The notes beneath the pieces are model-generated. The model worked only from the letters and a program-made list of their open reading frames with translations, had not been told where the DNA came from and did no database searches. From Musa acuminata AAA Group (taxonomy: Eukaryota > Streptophyta > Magnoliopsida > Zingiberales > Musaceae): a stretch of DNA of 64,000 nucleotides. Made by a program: the position numbers and the translations under genes. Each line of letters opens with the position of its first letter. Positions within the stretch are counted from its first letter, which is position 1. The stretch is taken from positions 186,001 through 250,000 of the forward strand of contig NC_088338.1 in assembly GCF_036884655.1 (NCBI RefSeq). The letters are read 5' to 3'. Of the stretch, positions 62,338 through 64,000 are shown in pieces.

Positions 62338-64000
62338 GTACAGTAAGCACATGGTAAAACACTATCACATGAGCCTTTTGTACAGAGGGCAGATGGGTTG
62401 CATGGGGTGCATTGTCGTTCATCGTTTGGTTTCTGCAGCTTAATATTACGGGCACCTGTCATGCCTGGATTCCATATTGTAAGGACTAAATATGGTTGCA
62501 TTTCATCGTTGAGTTTCTTGTTGCACATACTTTCGAAAACAAATCTTAATAGCCATGCAGGCAATTTATGTAACTAAGCATCTTTCTATAAATAGATCTG
62601 CATTGTTTGTGTCTATACTCTATACATCAGCATAGCTCTAGGGATGAGGTCCTTCAGCACATGATTGTGTTTCCACCATGGATTTCTTTTGCTCCTTGTG
62701 AATTTCTCATTCAAGGTGTGAATCATTTTTATTTGTCGAAATAGAATAATGAAACTACTTTGCATCATTATTAGCTTATTCAAATTGTTTAAACCTTTCT
62801 TCCCTGGAAGGATGGTAAGATATCTGGATGGTACTTTCACCAAAGTAATGCTAGAGTTAGCTATCTTTTCCAAATCCATAAACTTTGCAGATATGTAAAA
62901 TCCTAGTTTATATGTTAAAGGATTGGTGCCATTTCTAGTTTGCTTTTGTTGGTGCAGAAAGCATAGCCATCTTTTGTTGCACTGCTGAGTAAATTTAGTG
63001 TGATCAATAAGTAGGACAGTGTTGTCACAATGGCTTGTTGTTGTAACTGAGCCATGAATTGCTTGTGATTTCTAATATCTATTTAAATGGCATGAAAGGT
63101 TTGTAAATTTGTGAAAGCTGCTGGGTTGTTAGAGATCAAACCAATAGTTAGTTAATTGCTTGATTTGGAAAGAATTGATGGCAGGTAAAAGAAGAACCTG
63201 AAGCCTGATGGGTGAAAGTTGTGCTGTTTCTTTCTGATTGCAGGCAGTGAAAGTTGCTTCAGGTTAGTGCAGAAATTTGCACTCCTTTTAAGGTTATTTT
63301 CAACTATATTTCTTTTATTTTCAAGAATCAGGTTTTTATTAGAACTTTTGAGTAGTCATCATATTAGTGTCACACAGGATTTCATACTTAGCAAAAGCGC
63401 TTATTATTCACATCATATCTTAATATCCTACGTGTCAATTGACTAAGGGAATAAGACATAATACAGAAATACATATATATATATATATATACCTAAATTA
63501 TTATTTCTGATATCGAATGGACTGCCATTTCGAATTAGAATCGTTGACATTTAAACTCACACTACTCCCAGCAGTGCTCGAGAATGAATATAAATCCCCC
63601 GTTGTGTGGTGATTTGAACATTAAGAACACATCAGCATATGCTGGCCACCATCAGAACACAGAAAACAGAAGAAAAAAAACCTACTGATGGCTCTGTTTT
63701 GAGTTTAGTATCAGTCAAAGCACTTAATATCTTATTGATCGGAAATAATAAGCACCAAATGGTATTTATCAACTTGATCAAATACCATATCATATAAAAA
63801 ATGTATAGTTTGCTAATGCTTAAAGAGGCCTCAGCCAATCCATTGGTTATTGGTATCAATGATATCAGAAACTATGCGTTTTTTTCATAAAAAATATCCG
63901 AAGATATGCGTCGATACACATACATACACATACAACTTGGAATTGATACCAACAACAATAGCCAATAATAAGTCATAATATCTTAGCATCGATTTGCATT
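62338..64000. other. PMI1-related 3' flank and right-hand spacer
   Basis: The 3' untranslated region is followed by AT-rich spacer with a (TA)n run at about 63472-63491. Only short chance frames are present; no gene was recognised up to the window end. Confidence 0.55.

Overview
The window is plant nuclear DNA, most likely from a commelinid monocot. Coding density is low (about 12 genes in 64 kb), all introns are spliceosomal GT-AG, intergenic DNA is AT-rich with long (AT)n and (GA)n tracts, and the genes are unmistakably plant: YUCCA, BRI1, a Shaker K+ channel, WRKY and PMI1-related. Several genes (YUCCA, the AOP-like dioxygenase, BRI1, the 5' part of the PMI1-related gene) are very GC-rich, while WDR11, Ran and WRKY are not; this two-class GC pattern is typical of monocots. 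A banana-like (Zingiberales) genome would fit, but the genus is a guess.

Layout: 1-8.3 kb, the 3' half of a WDR11-like gene (+) interrupted by one in-frame TGA; 9.8-12.4 kb, organellar peptide deformylase 1A (+); 15.6-16.5 kb, a DUF1644 zinc-finger protein (+) with a leader uORF; 17.5-18.9 kb, a decayed acyl-protein thioesterase pseudogene (-) recovered by reading across frames; 20.5-23.4 kb, the GTPase Ran (-, 8 exons); 25.5-27.1 kb, a YUCCA flavin monooxygenase (+, 4 exons); 28.1-29.3 kb, an AOP-like 2-oxoglutarate dioxygenase (+, 3 exons); 31.2-32.1 kb, SYS1 (-); 33.1-37.1 kb, a Shaker K+ channel of KAT/KC1 type (-, 13 exons); 39.4-42.8 kb, an intronless BRI1-type receptor kinase (+); 47.0-47.8 kb, a membrane-anchored RTM2-like small heat-shock protein (+); 48.6-49.3 kb, a relic Ty3/gypsy integrase region (-); 51.8-54.1 kb, a group IIb WRKY factor (+); 58.6-62.3 kb, a PMI1-related NT-C2 protein with a LysM-like C-terminus (+).

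The genes do not form an operon-like unit. The nearest thing to a theme is hormone biology: auxin synthesis (YUCCA), a neighbouring dioxygenase of a metabolite-modifying family, and the brassinosteroid receptor lie within 17 kb. I see no gene-cluster logic beyond proximity and no clearly undescribed system. The most informative observations are the multiply broken thioesterase pseudogene, the nonsense codon in otherwise intact WDR11, the WRKY N-terminus without a visible leucine zipper, and a candidate two-exon 30-residue peptide gene at 54.9-56.8 kb.
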